A stretch of 64,000 nucleotides of DNA from Polyangiaceae bacterium (lineage in GTDB: Bacteria > Myxococcota_A > Polyangia > Polyangiales > Polyangiaceae): the NCBI GenBank assembly GCA_025936045.1, contig JAICUB010000012.1:62001-126000 (forward strand), given 5' to 3'. A program made the position numbers and the translations under genes. Within the stretch, counting starts at the first letter, position 1. Each line of letters opens with the position of its first letter. Below are positions 7,942 to 16,226 of this stretch, piece after piece. The notes under the pieces are model-generated. The model was not told the DNA's origin. It did no database searches and saw only the letters and a program-made list of their open reading frames with translations.

Positions 7942-9600
7942 ATGATCAAGCAGCATATGAATCGACGCATCTTCCTCCGAGGCCTGGGCGGCGCGGTGGT
8001 TGCCGCACCGTTTCTCAGCTCCCTGACGGAACGCGGCGTGAAGGCACAGTCCGTCGCGCCCAAGCGGCTAATCATGATGTTCACGCATTATGGTTGCATC
8101 ACGACCAAGTTCTTCCCGACGAAGTCGCACGGCGCTCTGGCCGCTGCCGACCTCTCGCCCACGCTGCAACCGCTCGCTCCGTACATCAGCAAGCTGCTCA
8201 TTCCGCGCGGTCTGCGTTCGATGAACGAGTGGACGCAGAACATGGTCCGCGGGCAGGGCAACGATCCGCACACGCAGGTGGTCGGGTCGTACTTCACCTG
8301 TCAGCCGGTGACGCCGAACAGCGACAACCCCTTCAGCTTCGACCAATCGACGAAGTTCCAGGCCAAGCCGAAGGGTCCGTCGCTGGATCACGTCATCACG
8401 CAGGCGCTGAGCTCGGACGGGAAAGGCACCCCGCTCTTCATGCGCGTGGGTAACCAGAGCGACAGCCCGCAATCGGCGATCTCGTACTCGGCGGCCGGTA
8501 CGGCCTTCCCGGGCCTCGGCACGCCGTCGCAGGCATACAGCGGCCTCACCGGCCTCTTCGGTATGAGCGGCGGCGGCATGATGACGAACCCGAACCCCGA
8601 CACGTACCAGTCGGTGCGTGGCAAGAGCATCATCGACCTCGTCAGGGACGACCTCAACACGCTCGAGCGCGCCCCGATGAGCATGGACGACAAGAACAAG
8701 CTCGAAGCCTGGAAAGCGCTCCTCAACTCGACCAATCAGATGATGGCGACGGCGGCGTGCAACCAGGACGTGGCGACGATGCTCGGTGCGACGCAGGCGA
8801 ACATCAACGCGGCCGGCATGGGTGGCCTCGGCAGCGATATCCTCACGACGAAGGTCAGCGGGGATCTCGACGGCGCGGACATCTATACGAACGTGGCGGC
8901 CCTCGCGGCGGTCTGCAACGCCAACCCGGTCATCGTCCTCAAATACCCGGGCAGCTACGTGTTCAAGGGTCTCGGCATCACGACCGAGTCCCACTCGCTG
9001 TCGCACCGCCTCGACAACGCCGGCATGTCGGGCTCCTGCTTGCCGGACGCCGTGGCCGACCTCATCAAGGTCGACCAGTACTACACCTCGAAGTTCGCCT
9101 ACCTCCTGAAGCAGCTCGACTCGATGAGTGAAGGCGACGGCACGGTGCTCGACAACTCCGCGACGGTCTGGTTCTCCGAGATGTCGGACGGCAACGCTCA
9201 CAACCTGAACAACGCTCCGATCATTCAGGCGGGCAGCCTCGGCGGCTACTTCAAGACGGGTTGGACCGTCAACGTAGAGGACGGCTCGGCGACGCTCAGC
9301 CTAGGGCAGAGCGAATCGCAGTGCACGGGGACGGGCTCGAACCAAATGGCGAACGGCCTGGCTCAGGGCACCGGAACCGATCCGAAGGTGGCCAACGCAC
9401 CCATCAACAAGTACTTCTGCAACCTCATGAACGCGATGGGCGTGAAGGCCGGCGCGGACGGCTTCCCTGCCAAGGGCGGTACGGCGGACGTGACGCACTA
9501 CGGCTACTCCGACAAGACGGAGGACTTCATCCACGGTGGTACGAACCCGGCGACGATTCACAATCCGGGCGAGTACGCGGAGCTGAAAGCCGGCGCCTAA
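7942..9600 (+). CDS. DUF1552-family Tat-exported protein
   Basis: A 552-residue protein whose start at ATG 7942 gives MIKQHMNRRIFLRGLGGAVV, with a clear twin-arginine motif (RRIFLRG) and a hydrophobic h-region ending near Ala-Gln. A second ATG at 7957 would also retain the Tat signal. The mature part has the hallmarks of DUF1552: the early KRLIMMFTHYGCITTKFFP segment, an SLDHVI motif and a C-terminal WFSEMSDGNAHNLNNAPII segment. Proteins of this type resemble the DUF1501 branch of the alkaline-phosphatase superfamily, which is family knowledge not tested here. It lies 19 bases after the DUF1592 gene and is followed by a hairpin terminator, so the two form one operon. Confidence 0.88.
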   Translation: MIKQHMNRRIFLRGLGGAVVAAPFLSSLTERGVKAQSVAPKRLIMMFTHYGCITTKFFPTKSHGALAAADLSPTLQPLAPYISKLLIPRGLRSMNEWTQNMVRGQGNDPHTQVVGSYFTCQPVTPNSDNPFSFDQSTKFQAKPKGPSLDHVITQALSSDGKGTPLFMRVGNQSDSPQSAISYSAAGTAFPGLGTPSQAYSGLTGLFGMSGGGMMTNPNPDTYQSVRGKSIIDLVRDDLNTLERAPMSMDDKNKLEAWKALLNSTNQMMATAACNQDVATMLGATQANINAAGMGGLGSDILTTKVSGDLDGADIYTNVAALAAVCNANPVIVLKYPGSYVFKGLGITTESHSLSHRLDNAGMSGSCLPDAVADLIKVDQYYTSKFAYLLKQLDSMSEGDGTVLDNSATVWFSEMSDGNAHNLNNAPIIQAGSLGGYFKTGWTVNVEDGSATLSLGQSESQCTGTGSNQMANGLAQGTGTDPKVANAPINKYFCNLMNAMGVKAGADGFPAKGGTADVTHYGYSDKTEDFIHGGTNPATIHNPGEYAELKAGA

Positions 9601-9620
9601 GAGAAACTCGACCTAGGTCC

Positions 9621-9653
9621 AGAGACCCCTTCCCTAACCGGGGAGGGGTCTCT
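9621..9653 (+). terminator. rho-independent-like hairpin after the DUF1592/DUF1552 operon
   Basis: A 14-bp stem (AGAGACCCCTTCCC paired with GGGGAGGGGTCTCT, one G-U pair) with a five-base loop lies 20 bases after the stop codon. It is followed by a short T-containing run (GCGTTTG). Confidence 0.75.
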
Positions 9654-9788
9654 GCGTTTGTGGAGCTGAGGAAACCGCGCAACGCAAGGCGATGGCGAGC
9701 TCCCGCTCGGGGCGAGCGCTGCCCACGAAACAGCGGGCGCCGTGGGCCGTCGAGCGTTCGCGAGCTCGGCTGAGCGCTGCGTCGCTAC

Positions 9789-10409
9789 TTACTGGAGCTT
9801 CGCGCCGGCAGCGATCCAATCCGAGATCGCCTTCTGATAGTCGGCGGGCACGCAGTTATTGGATGTCGGATCGCAGCCGTACGGCATTTGCGGGACGGTC
9901 GCGCTGCAGGGGCCGGCGAGGACCTTCACCATGGCGCTGTTCGCCGGATCACCGGGTTTGATGATCGGAATGTTTCCGCAATCCGGGGATATGGTCGACT
10001 CGAGCACGCGCATGAGCGCGCCGTCGTCTTTCATGGGCATCTCGAGCGGATTGACGCCGCCGCCGCCGACACCGTGGCACGGCGCCGCTCCGCCGCATTG
10101 AGGGTTGATGCTCACCATCACCCACTTGAAGTTGCAGAAAGTCGGCATGATCGGAGTGCCGGTGTACGCCGAACAATCGACGTTCATCGCGCCTGCGGCG
10201 CCGCTGCTCCCCATACCGCTCGAACCGCCGACTCCGCTGCTCGAGCCGCCCGCGCTGTGGCCGCCGGTGCTCTGACCGGCCGTCCCGCCCGCGGTCGCGC
10301 CGCCCGCGCCGCCCGCGCCGGGTTCCACCGGGCCTGAGGTGGAGCAACCGGCGAGCGACAAAATCGCCAAGGCTCGCGCGGCACCGAGGATCGCAGCTCG
10401 AATTTTCAT
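9789..10409 (-). CDS. lipoprotein with Gly-rich linker and CxxxxCH motif (cytochrome-like)
   Basis: About 206 residues from ATG 10409, preceded by AGGAA. The signal peptide MKIRAAILGAARALAILSLA ends with lipobox LAGC, followed by a 50-residue Gly/Ser linker. The compact C-terminal domain of about 130 residues contains CGGAAPCHG and paired cysteines, and ends with DYQKAISDWIAAGA, a helix typical of the last helix of small c-type cytochromes and of planctomycete PSCyt1-like domains. The haem-type motif is imperfect (four residues between the cysteines), so haem binding is uncertain. A paralogue of similar layout follows in the same orientation, and both lie beside a DUF1592/1552 pair. Confidence 0.75.
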   Translation of the reverse strand: MKIRAAILGAARALAILSLAGCSTSGPVEPGAGGAGGATAGGTAGQSTGGHSAGGSSSGVGGSSGMGSSGAAGAMNVDCSAYTGTPIMPTFCNFKWVMVSINPQCGGAAPCHGVGGGGVNPLEMPMKDDGALMRVLESTISPDCGNIPIIKPGDPANSAMVKVLAGPCSATVPQMPYGCDPTSNNCVPADYQKAISDWIAAGAKLQ

Positions 10410-10554
10410 GGTTCCTGAATGCACTGAGAACGCGAGTATAGCTTTCGCTCTCGACGGATCAAACGAAAGCCGCGAATTTTCCGCATGCGCGCGCGCTTGA
10501 AACCGTACACCGAGAGGGTGCGGTTCCTCGCGCGCGCAACGCGCGCAACGCGTG

Positions 10555-11160
10555 TTACTTCAGTGCGGCGATGGCTTTGACGAGCTCGACGAGGCAAGCA
10601 CGGCCCGCGTCGTCGATCGGGTAATCGGGCGCCGGCATCGAGTCACCGCAGCCCGTCTGCGTGCCCTGGAGCTTGTGCAGCATCCAGCTGTTGTCGACGT
10701 TGCTCGAGTCGATGAGCTTATCGCCCGTCGGGCACGCGGCCGGCGGCGTCGCGCAGTCCATGCTGTCGGCACATTTGATGTTGAGGTGCGTTGCCGGGAC
10801 GTCTTTGACGCGGCTCACGAAGCCAGCGTTGGGAGTGAGCTCGAGCTTGGCCTCCGAGTACGGACCCTTGTGGCAACCGAACTGGGCGCACGCGCCGGGG
10901 CCCACGGTCAACGCCTTGACGGGGTCACAATCTGGAAGCGTCGGGATCGCCAGCATATTGCCCATGCCGGCGCCTGAATTGCCCGTGCCCCCCGTGGCGC
11001 TACCGCCGGTGCCGGAGCCTCCCGTTCCGCCGGCGGCAGGGGCTGCACCGGAACCGGAGCCGTTGGTGTCGTCGTCGCCGCTGGAGCAACCACCAAGGGT
11101 GATGAGCGAGGCAAAGGTGAAAACGACCGCTGGACCGAGGAGGAAGGAACGATTGAGCAT
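10555..11160 (-). CDS. lipoprotein with Gly-rich linker and CxxxCH motif (paralogue of previous gene)
   Basis: 201 residues from ATG 11160, with signal peptide and lipobox TLGGC, then a GGSGTGG linker. The domain carries CAQFGCHKGPYSEAKLEL (a CxxxCH cytochrome-like motif), further Cys pairs, and a C-terminal DDAGRACLVELVKAIAAL helix. The arrangement parallels the gene at 9789-10409: a haem-like motif near the domain start and a closing helix with a short Gly/Pro-rich loop before it. It may be an electron-transfer or metal-binding surface protein; no function is proven. The two genes are separated by about 145 bases. Confidence 0.75.
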   Translation of the reverse strand: MLNRSFLLGPAVVFTFASLITLGGCSSGDDDTNGSGSGAAPAAGGTGGSGTGGSATGGTGNSGAGMGNMLAIPTLPDCDPVKALTVGPGACAQFGCHKGPYSEAKLELTPNAGFVSRVKDVPATHLNIKCADSMDCATPPAACPTGDKLIDSSNVDNSWMLHKLQGTQTGCGDSMPAPDYPIDDAGRACLVELVKAIAALK

Positions 11161-11307
11161 GAGAATGAGTGATGTGTGGTTGTTCGGAGGGGGCGCAGCT
11201 TAGCACTGCAAAAAATCCGATCCGCCAGAAAGTGGAACGGCTCGGTTGAGAAGTACCGCGAGGTGGCTAGCTCCAGTCGAGCGCGTGCATTACCTTTCGT
11301 TACGCGC

Positions 11308-12174
11308 ATGGCGGCGAAGTGTTTCTTGATTTTCTTCGCGGCGCTTTCGTGCGTCCTCGGGTGCTCGGGCGGCGACGACGACCACGCGTCGAACGTGGCC
11401 GGCATGGGCGGCGCGAGCGGGGCGACGGCCGCAAGCGGTGCGGGGAATTTTGCAAACGCCGGGACCTCGGGCGGTGCGCCGGCCGGGGGCGCAGGCGCTG
11501 GCTCGACCGACGACGACGCGCTCGTCGTTCCGCGCGACGTCGTGGTCCTACCGCTCGCGGGCGGAACGGGTGACCTCGGGTTCGTCGCGCTCACGCTCCG
11601 CGACGGCCCGCTCGGTCTCGAAGCCTACGCCGCGCTGAAGAACGAAGGCGACATGGCCGCCTGCAGCGGCGGACTCACACTCCAGCTCTTCGACAAGAAT
11701 CAACAGACACTCGGAGCGAACATCGGTGGATTGCTCTCGCAACATCTCTATCGCTTCACGGACGGCACGGGCACCGTCGCGGCCTGCGTCGGGCCCGGAG
11801 ACGTCAGCATGGCCGCCATCTTTTTCGGGCCGGAAGTCGCCCGTGACGACGTCGGATTCGTCGAATACTCGTCTACCTATTTCGCGCTCGACGTAACTCC
11901 GATCGACGGATTTACCGTGACTGGGCTCGAAAGTGTTACGCTCGCGGGCGGCACTTCATTCACGGGTACGTTCAGCAACGGATTCGACATGACGGTGAAC
12001 ACTCCGTCGGTCGTAGTCTTCCCCGTCAGTCGTGTCGGACGCCCCCTCGCGATGGCGACGGCGAGCGACACGGCGTCGGTGCCTTCCGGCGGCTCATGGA
12101 GCTTCCAGACGAACTCCGTTGACGTGGTGGGAAATGACGGAGTCGCCTATCCGACCGCCGTTCTGCCGAACTGA
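11308..12174 (+). CDS. surface lipoprotein of unknown function
   Basis: 288 residues from ATG 11308. MAAKCFLIFFAALSCVLGC is a lipoprotein signal with lipobox VLGC, followed by a short Gly/Ala linker. The domain of about 220 residues is beta-rich and lacks catalytic-looking motifs. It contains LEAYAALKNEGDMAACSGGL, FxLxDVTPIDGFTVTGLESV and FPVSRVGRPLAMATASDT, reminiscent of bacterial Ig-like or FxLYD-type extracellular domains. The longer in-frame reading from 11176 would put the signal peptide internally and is rejected. It is divergent from the CxxxCH lipoprotein gene, and an ACTGCAAAA motif at 11205 sits in the shared upstream region. Confidence 0.75.
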   Translation: MAAKCFLIFFAALSCVLGCSGGDDDHASNVAGMGGASGATAASGAGNFANAGTSGGAPAGGAGAGSTDDDALVVPRDVVVLPLAGGTGDLGFVALTLRDGPLGLEAYAALKNEGDMAACSGGLTLQLFDKNQQTLGANIGGLLSQHLYRFTDGTGTVAACVGPGDVSMAAIFFGPEVARDDVGFVEYSSTYFALDVTPIDGFTVTGLESVTLAGGTSFTGTFSNGFDMTVNTPSVVVFPVSRVGRPLAMATASDTASVPSGGSWSFQTNSVDVVGNDGVAYPTAVLPN

Positions 12175-12346
12175 TCGTCGCGCGGACGTTCGACCCGCTC
12201 GCGGCGCGACTGCCGCAGCGCAAGCGGTTCGGCGACAAGCACGAAGCGGCGACCGTTGATGGTCAAAAATGGCGCCCACGACGGATTCGTCGGCTGATCG
12301 ACCGGGCCGGCTGCCGGGCATTGTAAGCTACCCTGAGGACAACTCG

Positions 12347-13918
12347 ATGAGACTCCAGAGTTTTGGACTTCCTTTCGTGATTGCCACGTCGCTCGCGCTG
12401 GCGTCGCTGCTCCCCGGCTGCGGACAGAAAGCCGGCGACGACGACAACTCGAGCGGAGCGAAATCCTCGGGCGGGCAAGCCACTTCCGGAGGCTCTGCGG
12501 GCACCGCTACGGGCGGCAGCGCCACGGGTGGCAGCGCCACGGGCGGCAGCGGCAACACGGGTACGGCTGGCAGCGGTGGCACCGGCGGTAGTTCCGGTTC
12601 GGCCTCCGGAGGGACCGGAGGGACGGGAGCGGCCGCCGGCGGCACGGGCGGCGCGACGACGGGCGGCAGCGCGGGCACGGGCACGAGCGCAGGCGGCTCG
12701 AGCGGTGCGAGCACGGGCGGCGTGGCCGGAAGCGGAAGCGGCGGCATGGGTACGGGCGGGATGATCGGCGGCGCGGGACAGAGCGTCGGTGGGGCAAGCG
12801 CGGGCGGCAGCGGCGGGACCTCCGGCTCGGCTGGCGCGCCCGCCGGCGGCTGCATCAATCCGACGGACTTCACGAATTGGCCGAGCAGCAAGGGTCCCGC
12901 CGACATCGGCCCGCTCGCGGTGAACAACTTCAAGAGTCATACGGGCGACGATTACGGCGGTGCAGGTTACGCGCTCGCGTTCACCTGGTTCGGCGCGCTC
13001 GTCTTTACCGAGACGACCGGCGACATGACCAACGAGCAAACGCTGATTCAAGCCTTCGAGCCCTACGCGACGGGCGCAAAGACCGTCGACAACTCGACCT
13101 CGGCCACGGTCGACAGCCGTGCTTTCGGCACGCTGCCGCTCGAGATCTACATGGACAACATGGATAATCGCTGCCTGACGCTCGGAGTCGCCCGCGCGGA
13201 CGTCCAATGGATGAACACGACGTCCGACGGCATCACCAAAGATGCGCGTTATTGGGCCGACGACATGTTCATGATCACCGGGCTCCAGATCCGCGCGTAC
13301 CGCGCGACCAAGGACACGAAGTATCGCGATCACGCCGCGAAGGCGATGATCGCGTACCTCGCGGCGCTTCAGCAGTCGGACGGCTTGTTCTGGCACACCA
13401 AGCAGTCCCACGCGTATTGGGGGCGCGCGAACGGCTGGGTCGCGAGCGGCATGACGGAGCTGCTACTCGATCTCCCCGCTGGTTCGGATCGCGACTCGAT
13501 CATGGCCGGCTACAAGAAGATGATGGACGGCTTGCTCGCCGTTCAGATCGCCGGCGGCAACGACGACGGCGCCTGGCTCCAGGTGCTGAACGATCCTACC
13601 CGCGCCAAGGTCGAAATGTCGTGCACGGCGATGTTCACGTTCGCGCTCGTCTCGGGCGTTCGCAACGGCTGGCTCACCGATCCGAAATACGCTGCTGCGG
13701 CGCGCAAAGGCTGGCTCGCGGTCGGCAGCAAGACGAACTCGACGGGACAACTCAGCCAAGTGTGCCCAGGCACCGGGCAGGCCGACGCAGGCTCGCTCGA
13801 TCAACAGCAGCAGTTCTACGAAAACATCACGTTCGGTGCGAACGACATGCATGGGCAAGCGCCGCTGCTGTGGACGGCGAACGCTCTTCTGCGTAAGGAC
13901 TGCCCCGGCGTGCGCTGA
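12347..13918 (+). CDS. GH105-type unsaturated glucuronyl/galacturonyl hydrolase lipoprotein
   Basis: About 523 residues from ATG 12347 (GAGGA just upstream). The lipobox is LLPGC, followed by a roughly 140-residue linker of GGS/GGT repeats, then an (alpha/alpha)6-barrel domain. Family hallmarks are RYWADDMFMITGLQIRAYRA (the DD..M segment carrying the catalytic Asp in YteR/YesR-type enzymes) and HAYWGRANGWVASGMTELL (the WGRxNGW signature). In this family the enzyme hydrates and removes the unsaturated uronic acid left by polysaccharide lyases on rhamnogalacturonan or related chains. Being lipidated, it would act at the cell surface. It is followed by a 7-bp hairpin at 13922-13939. Substrate specificity is inferred from family only. 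Confidence 0.85.
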   Translation: MRLQSFGLPFVIATSLALASLLPGCGQKAGDDDNSSGAKSSGGQATSGGSAGTATGGSATGGSATGGSGNTGTAGSGGTGGSSGSASGGTGGTGAAAGGTGGATTGGSAGTGTSAGGSSGASTGGVAGSGSGGMGTGGMIGGAGQSVGGASAGGSGGTSGSAGAPAGGCINPTDFTNWPSSKGPADIGPLAVNNFKSHTGDDYGGAGYALAFTWFGALVFTETTGDMTNEQTLIQAFEPYATGAKTVDNSTSATVDSRAFGTLPLEIYMDNMDNRCLTLGVARADVQWMNTTSDGITKDARYWADDMFMITGLQIRAYRATKDTKYRDHAAKAMIAYLAALQQSDGLFWHTKQSHAYWGRANGWVASGMTELLLDLPAGSDRDSIMAGYKKMMDGLLAVQIAGGNDDGAWLQVLNDPTRAKVEMSCTAMFTFALVSGVRNGWLTDPKYAAAARKGWLAVGSKTNSTGQLSQVCPGTGQADAGSLDQQQQFYENITFGANDMHGQAPLLWTANALLRKDCPGVR

Positions 13919-14391
13919 AGTGAGCGCTACGCAGCGCTCGGGACGCCGCGTTAGTCGCGCGCGACTCCGAACATCGACGTATCGAGAAATCTCCGCCGCA
14001 CGCGTAATCATGCGCGTGCGCGTCGCGAGTATTCGTTCGCGCGTCGGGCCTCGCACGGCCGGGCGACGGCGCGGCGCGACGCGACGCGAAGCGCCACGCA
14101 TGACGAGACGGGACGCGACACGTCGCATGCTGCGCTCGTGCGAACGCGCAAACAGCTTGCAATCGGCTCGCGATCTCGCCGCACGAGCCAGAGCTCATTT
14201 GTGGCCAGCGCGCCCAACGGATTTGAGAACGCAAAGCGCGCATGAAGAAGTGCTCGCTCGCGGGTGCATGCTCCGCGAATCCGTGGTAGCGAAGGTCGTG
14301 GTTTCGTCGCGGCGCGTTCAGAACGCGAATCGCCACGACGACCAGCCGTCGCGAGACACGTGACGGGGGCATCCCACTCTTCGAGGTTGAC
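13919..14391. promoter_or_regulatory. 473-bp intergenic region; terminator-like hairpin then no visible gene
   Basis: A perfect 7-bp inverted repeat (GAGCGCT/AGCGCTC, 13922-13939) follows the GH105 stop and may terminate transcription, although it lacks a T-run. The rest is Arg-codon-rich, GACGCG-repetitive sequence with open frames on both strands. None has a plausible start, ribosome-binding site or domain. It presumably contains the promoter of the GH30 gene, whose GTG at 14392 follows a TCGAGG ribosome-binding site. Confidence 0.4.
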
Positions 14392-16191
14392 GTGCATTAC
14401 ACAAGATTTTCTGGCTTGGTTTTGGTGAGTGGGCTCTTTGCCTTCGGCTGCAGCCAAAGCTCGCCGAGCGACGGAACCGGGGGCTCGTCGGGCACGGGTG
14501 GTTCCGTTTCTTCGGGCGGTATGACTTCGTCGGGCGGCTCGATGAACACGACGGGTGGTACCGGCACGGGTGGTACCGGCACGGGCGGTACCGGCACGGG
14601 CGGTACCGGCGGCACCGGCAACACGGGTACCGGCGGCAGCACGACGGGCGGCACGGGCGGCAGCGCGACCGCCGGAACCGGACCGGGCACCGGCGGCACG
14701 ACCGGAGGCGGCGCAGGCACGGGCCAAGCTGGAGGCTCGGCCGGCATGGGCGCCGGTGGAACGGCGGGCGCACCGGCCGGTGGCAGTGGCGGCGCCCCGA
14801 TGGCGGGCAGCGGCGGAGTCGGCAACGCCGGTGCGGCCGGTACGGGCTCGTCAGGCGCGATCACGGTTCAGCTCGGGACCAAGAAGCAGCCCATCGAGGG
14901 CTTCGGTCTCAATACCGCTTTGAGCAACACCCAACCTCCCTGGGACACCTTCTACAGCACGAGCGGCAACGGGCTCGGGTTGTCCATCGTGCGCGTGGCC
15001 ATGGATTCGAGCGGCAAGCTTTCGGGCGTCGTCCCGCCGAGCTCCTATAACGCGAAGGTGATTGCCTCGCCTTGGACTGCGGCAGCCAATTGCAAGGACA
15101 ACAACAACACGCAAAAGGGCGGACACCTACTCAAGAGTTGCTACGACTCTTGGTCGACGACGATCGCGAACTTCGCCAAATCCCAGGGTCTCTACGCCGT
15201 CGCCGCGGCGAACGAGCCCGACTTCGCGTCGTGTGGCTCTTCGATCGGTCCGCCGTGCAACGGCGACTACGACTCGATGGTCTTTACGGCCAACGAGATG
15301 GTCGATTGGGTCAAGGCGTTGGGCCCGAAGGTCAAGGCCCTGACGCCGGCGGTCAAGTTCCTCGCGCCCGAACCGTCCGAGTGGCTCCATCTCTGGAGCA
15401 ACATGTCGGCGACGGGCTCGACCGTCTCCGGTCATCCGAACAGCTCGGACCCGCTCAAGTGTGGTTGCTTCGGCAACGATCCGGGGACGACCGGTTGCGC
15501 TGACGCCTGCGCTCAAGGCAGCGGCTACGACTACGGACACTTCCTCGCCAAGGATTCCGCGGCCTGGGGCTTCGTCGATATCCTCGGCGTGCACGAGTAC
15601 GACACCCAAAAGGCCGCACCTTGGCCGGCCGACGTCGACGGAGGCATGAGGTCCAAGGAAGTTTGGGAGACGGAGGCCTCGGGCGTGATGTACTGGCCGG
15701 AGCAAGGCCCCTCGAGCGACATCAAGAACGGCGTCGCGGTCGCTCAGTGGATCCACTCCGCGATGACGGTCGGTGAAGCGTCGGCTTGGCTCTACTGGTG
15801 GTACCAGGCGGGCGGCAGTGACGACAACGAAGGGTTGGTCCTCAAGAGCTCGACGGCTCTGACGAAACGTTGCTACACGCTCGGCAACTACGCAAAATTC
15901 GTGCGGCCGGGTTACACGCGCGTCGACATCACGGGCACGATGTCTCCTGACGTGCTGCTCTCCGGTTACACGGGCACCGACGGCACCGTCGTCGTCGTTG
16001 CGATCAACAAGGGCAGCGCCGCCGCGACCGTGCCGATCACGATCGCTGGGGGCACGGCCCCGGCCATGATGACCCCGAACGTGACGTCTGCGATGGACAG
16101 CCTCGCGGCCAAGACGGCAGTGCCGGTGACCAACGGTACGTTCACTGCCACGCTCGACAGCATGACGGTTACTACCTTCGTGGGTAAGTAA
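14392..16191 (+). CDS. GH30-family glycoside hydrolase lipoprotein (endo-xylanase-like)
   Basis: 599 residues from GTG 14392. Lipobox FAFGC is followed by a roughly 140-residue Gly/Thr linker with a 15-bp tandem repeat. The catalytic (beta/alpha)8 domain begins IEGFGLNTAL. The acid/base Glu is about residue 275 in VAAANEPDF and the nucleophile Glu is about 428 in VWETEASG, the arrangement of clan-A GH30 enzymes. A beta-sandwich side domain (about 500-599: VDITGTMSPDVLLSGY, VVVVAINKGSAA) closes the protein, as in XynC-like glucuronoarabinoxylan endo-xylanases. Subfamily 8-like activity on glucuronoxylan is the best guess. A second, different GH30 gene follows 35 bases downstream in the same direction. 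Confidence 0.82.
   Translation: MHYTRFSGLVLVSGLFAFGCSQSSPSDGTGGSSGTGGSVSSGGMTSSGGSMNTTGGTGTGGTGTGGTGTGGTGGTGNTGTGGSTTGGTGGSATAGTGPGTGGTTGGGAGTGQAGGSAGMGAGGTAGAPAGGSGGAPMAGSGGVGNAGAAGTGSSGAITVQLGTKKQPIEGFGLNTALSNTQPPWDTFYSTSGNGLGLSIVRVAMDSSGKLSGVVPPSSYNAKVIASPWTAAANCKDNNNTQKGGHLLKSCYDSWSTTIANFAKSQGLYAVAAANEPDFASCGSSIGPPCNGDYDSMVFTANEMVDWVKALGPKVKALTPAVKFLAPEPSEWLHLWSNMSATGSTVSGHPNSSDPLKCGCFGNDPGTTGCADACAQGSGYDYGHFLAKDSAAWGFVDILGVHEYDTQKAAPWPADVDGGMRSKEVWETEASGVMYWPEQGPSSDIKNGVAVAQWIHSAMTVGEASAWLYWWYQAGGSDDNEGLVLKSSTALTKRCYTLGNYAKFVRPGYTRVDITGTMSPDVLLSGYTGTDGTVVVVAINKGSAAATVPITIAGGTAPAMMTPNVTSAMDSLAAKTAVPVTNGTFTATLDSMTVTTFVGK
14551..14610 (+). repeat. 4 tandem copies of a 15-bp in-frame repeat (linker)
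   Basis: Four 15-bp units (ACGGGYGGTACCGGC) encode TGGTG repeats in the linker of the first GH30 enzyme. The first two and last two copies differ only at one T/C position, consistent with recent duplication. Confidence 0.85.
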
Positions 16192-16226
16192 CCGCGTCTG
16201 CCAAGTAGCCTCGATTTGAGAAGACC

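Noticed and set aside
13919-14391. Possible small genes in the gap before the first GH30 gene
   Set aside because: Open frames on both strands are Arg-dominated and lack starts with ribosome-binding sites or recognisable domains.
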